Position numbers and translations under genes: made by a program. Source: Burkholderiales bacterium UBA1834 (GTDB taxonomy: Bacteria; Pseudomonadota; Gammaproteobacteria; Burkholderiales; Burkholderiaceae_C). From it: 9,215 nt of DNA. How positions within the stretch are numbered: position 1 is the stretch's first letter; each line of letters begins with the position of its first letter. The stretch covers positions 42,885 through 52,099 of the forward strand of contig DDJC01000068.1 of NCBI GenBank assembly GCA_002339015.1, written 5' to 3'. Positions 6,878 through 9,215 of this stretch are shown in pieces. The notes under the pieces were generated by a model. That model saw nothing but the letters and a program-made list of their open reading frames with translations, had not been told where the DNA came from and made no database searches.

Positions 6878-7921
6878 ATGGACATCACCCAACTGCTCGC
6901 GTTTTCGGTCAAGAACAAGGCATCCGACCTGCACCTCTCGGCAGGCCTGCCCCCCATGATCCGTGTCCATGGCGACGTGCGCCGCATCAATGTGGACCCG
7001 CTGGACCACAAGTCCGTGCACGACATGGTGTACGACATCATGAACGATGCGCAGCGCAAGGCCTACGAAGAGACGCTGGAATGCGACTTTTCCTTCGAGA
7101 TCCAGGGGCTGGCGCGCTTCCGGGTCAATGCCTTCAACCACAACCGTGGCGCAGGCGCCGTCTTCCGGACCATTCCCAGCAAGATCCTGACGCTGGAGCA
7201 GCTCAACGCGCCCAAGGTATTCCAGGATCTGGCGCTCAAGCCGCGCGGCCTGGTGCTGGTGACCGGCCCGACCGGTTCGGGCAAGTCCACCACGCTGGCC
7301 GGCATGGTCAACCACCTGAACGAAACCGAGTACGGCCACATCCTCACGGTGGAAGATCCGATCGAATTCGTGCACGAGTCGAAGAAGTGCCTGGTCAACC
7401 AGCGCGAGGTGGGCCCCCACACCCTGAGCTTCGCCAACGCCCTGCGCTCGGCCCTGCGTGAAGACCCGGACTGCATCCTCGTGGGTGAAATGCGCGATCT
7501 GGAAACCATCCGCCTGGCCCTGACCGCCGCCGAAACCGGCCACCTGGTCTTCGGCACCCTCCACACCTCCAGCGCCGCCAAGACCATCGACCGCGTGGTC
7601 GACGTGTTCCCCGCGGCGGAGAAGGACATGGTTCGCGCCATGCTGTCCGAGTCCTTGCAGGCCGTGATCTCCCAGACCCTGTGCAAGACCAAGGACGGCG
7701 CGGGCCGCGTGGCCGCCCACGAGATCATGATCGGCACCTCGGCCATCCGCAACCTGATCCGCGAGAACAAGATCGCGCAGATGTACTCGTCCATCCAGAC
7801 GGGCAACAACATCGGCATGCAGACGCTGGATCAGAACCTGACCGACCTCGTCCGCCGCAATGTCATTTCAGCGGCCGAGGCGCGCGCCAAGGCGAAGTTC
7901 CCCGAGAATTTCCCTGGTTGA
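6878..7921 (+). CDS. pilT: Type IV pilus retraction ATPase PilT
   Basis: PilT is the hexameric cytoplasmic motor that depolymerises type IV pili, powering twitching motility and pilus-mediated DNA uptake. The 347-residue protein has normal family length. It opens with the PilT N-terminal domain (ITQLLAFSVKNKASDLHLSAG). The Walker A motif is GPTGSGKST at residues 130-138, with Lys136. The Asp box follows in LTVEDPIEF, and the Walker B region is CILVGEMRD with Glu204. The His box is HLVFGTLHTSSAAKTIDR, and the retraction signature AIRNLIRE spans residues 289-296. The numbering of Lys136 and Glu204 coincides with Pseudomonas PilT. Every catalytic element is intact. The start at 6878 has only a weak AGG upstream (6865-6867). 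It heads a co-directional cluster with a cyclic-nucleotide-binding-domain gene (64-bp gap) and pilU. Confidence 0.98.
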   Translation: MDITQLLAFSVKNKASDLHLSAGLPPMIRVHGDVRRINVDPLDHKSVHDMVYDIMNDAQRKAYEETLECDFSFEIQGLARFRVNAFNHNRGAGAVFRTIPSKILTLEQLNAPKVFQDLALKPRGLVLVTGPTGSGKSTTLAGMVNHLNETEYGHILTVEDPIEFVHESKKCLVNQREVGPHTLSFANALRSALREDPDCILVGEMRDLETIRLALTAAETGHLVFGTLHTSSAAKTIDRVVDVFPAAEKDMVRAMLSESLQAVISQTLCKTKDGAGRVAAHEIMIGTSAIRNLIRENKIAQMYSSIQTGNNIGMQTLDQNLTDLVRRNVISAAEARAKAKFPENFPG

Positions 7922-7937
7922 CCCCAGCCTGATCGAC

Positions 7938-7970
7938 GCGCGGCGAGCGACCGCGCCGGGGCGGGGCCCC
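7938..7970 (+). repeat. Two adjacent GC hairpins between pilT and the CNB gene
   Basis: The first is GCGCGG (7938-7943), a 7-nt loop and CCGCGC (7951-7956). The second follows 1 nt later: GGGGC (7958-7962), loop GGG, GCCCC (7966-7970). Both arms are perfect. There is no U-tract, so these are not classic terminators. They lie directly before the GGGAG ribosome binding site (7975-7979) of the next gene and could act in mRNA processing, pausing or attenuation. Structure is seen; function is inference, and GC-rich DNA makes chance hairpins common. Confidence 0.4.
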
Positions 7971-7985
7971 TTCCGGGAGAGAAAA

Positions 7986-8633
7986 ATGAAAAAGAGCTTG
8001 TTTGATCGCATCATCGGTGTGGCTTCGGGCGGCGACACCTTGCCGCCTCCGGCGGACGATCCGGGCTTTTTTGCCACCCAGTTCATGGAGCGGCCCGAGA
8101 GCGTTCGGGCCAAATCGGCCTGGGTGGCGCGCGCATTGGCTGTGGGGGCCCAACCGTTTTCGGGCGACGAGGGTTTCAAGGCCCTGGAAAAAGCCTGGGG
8201 TGGCGATCACTTCTTCGCGGCGCTGGACCGGGGCGAGCGCAAGCGGCTGTCCGTCACGATCGAGTTCGTCACCGTGCCGGCCGGGCGCGAGGTGATCGTC
8301 CAGGAGGAACGGGGCGACTATGCCCTGGTGGTGCTCGAGGGCGTGGTGGCGGTCGACAGGGCTCAGCCCGCAGGCGGGCGCGCCCGCTTGGCGGAGGCGC
8401 GCGAGGGGGATCTGCTGGGCGAGATGTCCCTGCTGGACGCCGGCTCGCGGTTTGCCTCCTGTCTCACGCTCACCCCCTGCAAGCTGGCCGTGCTCACCAC
8501 GGAGGCGCTGGACGACCTCTCCGTCGAGGAGCCCCGCGTGGGCATGGCCGTGATGGCCTCGGTGGCGCGGCGCCTGTCCTTGCGCACCCGGCAACTCAGC
8601 GGCAGACTGGGCGCATTGCTCGTTTCCGGCTGA
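7986..8633 (+). CDS. Cyclic nucleotide-binding domain protein between pilT and pilU
   Basis: This 215-residue soluble protein has a C-terminal cyclic-nucleotide-binding (CNB) domain, about residues 80-175, after an ~80-residue N-terminal region with no domain I recognise. The CNB beta-roll shows FVTVPAGREVIVQEE, the turn GDYALVVLEG, and a full phosphate-binding cassette: GEMSLLDAGSRFAS at 145-158. Its Gly145-Glu146 and Arg155 align with the ribose- and phosphate-binding residues of CRP and PKA regulatory domains. Only ~40 residues follow, consistent with the C-helix and too few for a CRP-type winged helix-turn-helix. DNA binding is therefore unlikely. The start at 7986 is chosen because GGGAG (7975-7979) lies 6 nt upstream and MKKSLFDRIIG is a plausible N-terminus; a longer frame from 7860 would overlap pilT. 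Placement between the two retraction-ATPase genes suggests, but does not prove, a role in twitching. Ligand (cAMP, cGMP or other) is unknown. Confidence 0.88.
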   Translation: MKKSLFDRIIGVASGGDTLPPPADDPGFFATQFMERPESVRAKSAWVARALAVGAQPFSGDEGFKALEKAWGGDHFFAALDRGERKRLSVTIEFVTVPAGREVIVQEERGDYALVVLEGVVAVDRAQPAGGRARLAEAREGDLLGEMSLLDAGSRFASCLTLTPCKLAVLTTEALDDLSVEEPRVGMAVMASVARRLSLRTRQLSGRLGALLVSG

Positions 8634-8641
8634 GCGCTGCG

Positions 8642-8679
8642 GGAAAACCTTCGCTTGCCGGGGGCGCGGGCCGTTTTCC
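8642..8679 (+). repeat. Imperfect-context inverted repeat upstream of pilU
   Basis: GGAAAAC (8642-8648) and GTTTTCC (8673-8679) are perfect 7-bp arms around a 24-nt GC-rich loop, in the 82-bp gap between the CNB gene and pilU. The long loop and absence of a U-tract make it a poor terminator. I see no convincing promoter in the gap, so pilU is probably read from upstream. Confidence 0.25.
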
Positions 8680-8715
8680 AATACACATCGATTCATTCAG
8701 TTCAGGATTTCCGCC

Positions 8716-9215
8716 ATGGAACGCGATCAGGCCTCCAAATTCATCAACGATCTGCTCAAGCTGCTGATCACCCGTGGGGGCTCCGACCTGTTCCTGACTG
8801 CGGATTTCCCGCCGGCCATCAAGGTCGACGGCAAGGTGACCAAGGTCTCGCCCCAGCCGATGACCTCGGCGCACACGCTGGCGCTGGCCCGGTCGATCAT
8901 GAACGACAAGCAGGCGGCCGAGTTCGAGCGCACCAAGGAGTGCAACTTCGCCATCGCCCCCGGCGGGGTGGGCCGTTTCCGTGTGAACGCCTTCGTGCAG
9001 CAGAGCAACGTCGGCCTGGTGCTGCGGGTGATCCCGGCGCAGCTGCCCACGGTCGATGGCATGGGCCTGCCGCAGATCCTCAAGGATGTGGTGCTGACCA
9101 AGCGCGGCCTGGTGATCCTGGTGGGTGCCACCGGCTCCGGCAAGTCGACCACGCTGGCCGCCATGGTCGATCACCGCAATGAGCACACCCACGGCCACAT
9201 CATCACCATCGAGGA
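8716..9215 (+). CDS. pilU: Type IV pilus retraction accessory ATPase PilU, 3'-truncated
   Basis: PilU is a PilT paralogue that assists PilT-dependent retraction, notably under load. The window holds the first 166 codons. The N-terminal domain reads KFINDLLKLLITRGGSDLFL, and GRFRVNAFVQQSNVGLVLR corresponds to the matching PilT segment. The Walker A motif is GATGSGKSTT at residues 137-146, with Lys143, and the Asp box (IITIE) is just entered as the window ends, so Walker B and the His box cannot be checked. It is assigned PilU over a second PilT from its position downstream of pilT and its PilU-like features: GGSDLFLTADFPPAIKVDGK and the HRNEHTHGHIITIE segment. The start at 8716 has AGGA (8704-8707) 8 nt upstream. 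It is in the same orientation as pilT and the CNB gene and is likely part of their operon. Confidence 0.95.
   Translation, partial: MERDQASKFINDLLKLLITRGGSDLFLTADFPPAIKVDGKVTKVSPQPMTSAHTLALARSIMNDKQAAEFERTKECNFAIAPGGVGRFRVNAFVQQSNVGLVLRVIPAQLPTVDGMGLPQILKDVVLTKRGLVILVGATGSGKSTTLAAMVDHRNEHTHGHIITIE

Noticed and set aside
7860..7985. Upstream extension of the CNB protein into pilT
   Set aside because: Overlaps the conserved PilT C-terminus, Arg/Pro-rich, no ribosome binding site; ATG 7986 has GGGAG 6 nt upstream.
7986..8633. CNB gene as a CRP/FNR transcription factor
   Set aside because: Only ~40 residues follow the phosphate-binding roll, not enough for the dimerisation helix plus a winged helix-turn-helix, and no such motif is visible.
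8655..8690. Possible pilU promoter (TTGCCG followed by an A/T-rich stretch near 8680-8688)
   Set aside because: No -10-like hexamer at a 16-18 bp spacing; the match is too poor to call.

Overview
The window is GC-rich chromosomal DNA from a betaproteobacterium, most likely order Burkholderiales (Aquabacterium/Comamonadaceae-like). This rests on base composition, protein style and the yggS-proC // pilT gene order. I cannot name a genus from the sequence alone. Both ends cut through genes: the left edge starts inside an RND pump gene and the right edge ends inside pilU.

Layout. (1) 1-3426, + strand: the C-terminal ~60% of an AcrB/MexB-type inner-membrane RND pump, then its NodT/OprM-type outer-membrane lipoprotein channel. 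The two genes overlap by 17 bp, and the periplasmic adaptor gene probably lies just off the left edge. A perfect 17-bp inverted repeat (3475-3513) closes this operon and also the convergent gene that follows. (2) 3538-4266, - strand: a stand-alone SapC-family protein of unknown function (S-layer-locus SapC, not the Sap peptide permease). (3) 4350-5267, + strand: UbiA, 4-hydroxybenzoate polyprenyltransferase of ubiquinone synthesis, divergent from sapC. (4) 5288-6831, - strand: yggS (PLP homeostasis protein) and proC (last step of proline synthesis), coupled by an ATGA overlap. (5) 6878-9215, + strand: pilT (retraction ATPase of type IV pili), a cyclic-nucleotide-binding-domain gene, and pilU (accessory retraction ATPase, truncated by the window). 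This cluster diverges from yggS.

Most of the window is conserved housekeeping and efflux content. The most interesting element is the 215-aa protein encoded between pilT and pilU. It has an apparently intact phosphate-binding cassette (G145-E146...R155) and no room for a CRP-type helix-turn-helix. It therefore looks like a protein-level cyclic-nucleotide sensor placed among the pilus-retraction motors, not a transcription factor. It is preceded by two back-to-back GC hairpins that could tune its expression relative to pilT. Secondary points are an extended -10 element overlapping the ubiA start codon, overlapping divergent promoter candidates and an 8-bp palindrome in the 46-bp yggS/pilT gap, and the uncharacterised SapC protein. 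No RNA genes, insertion sequences, CRISPR arrays or phage genes were seen.
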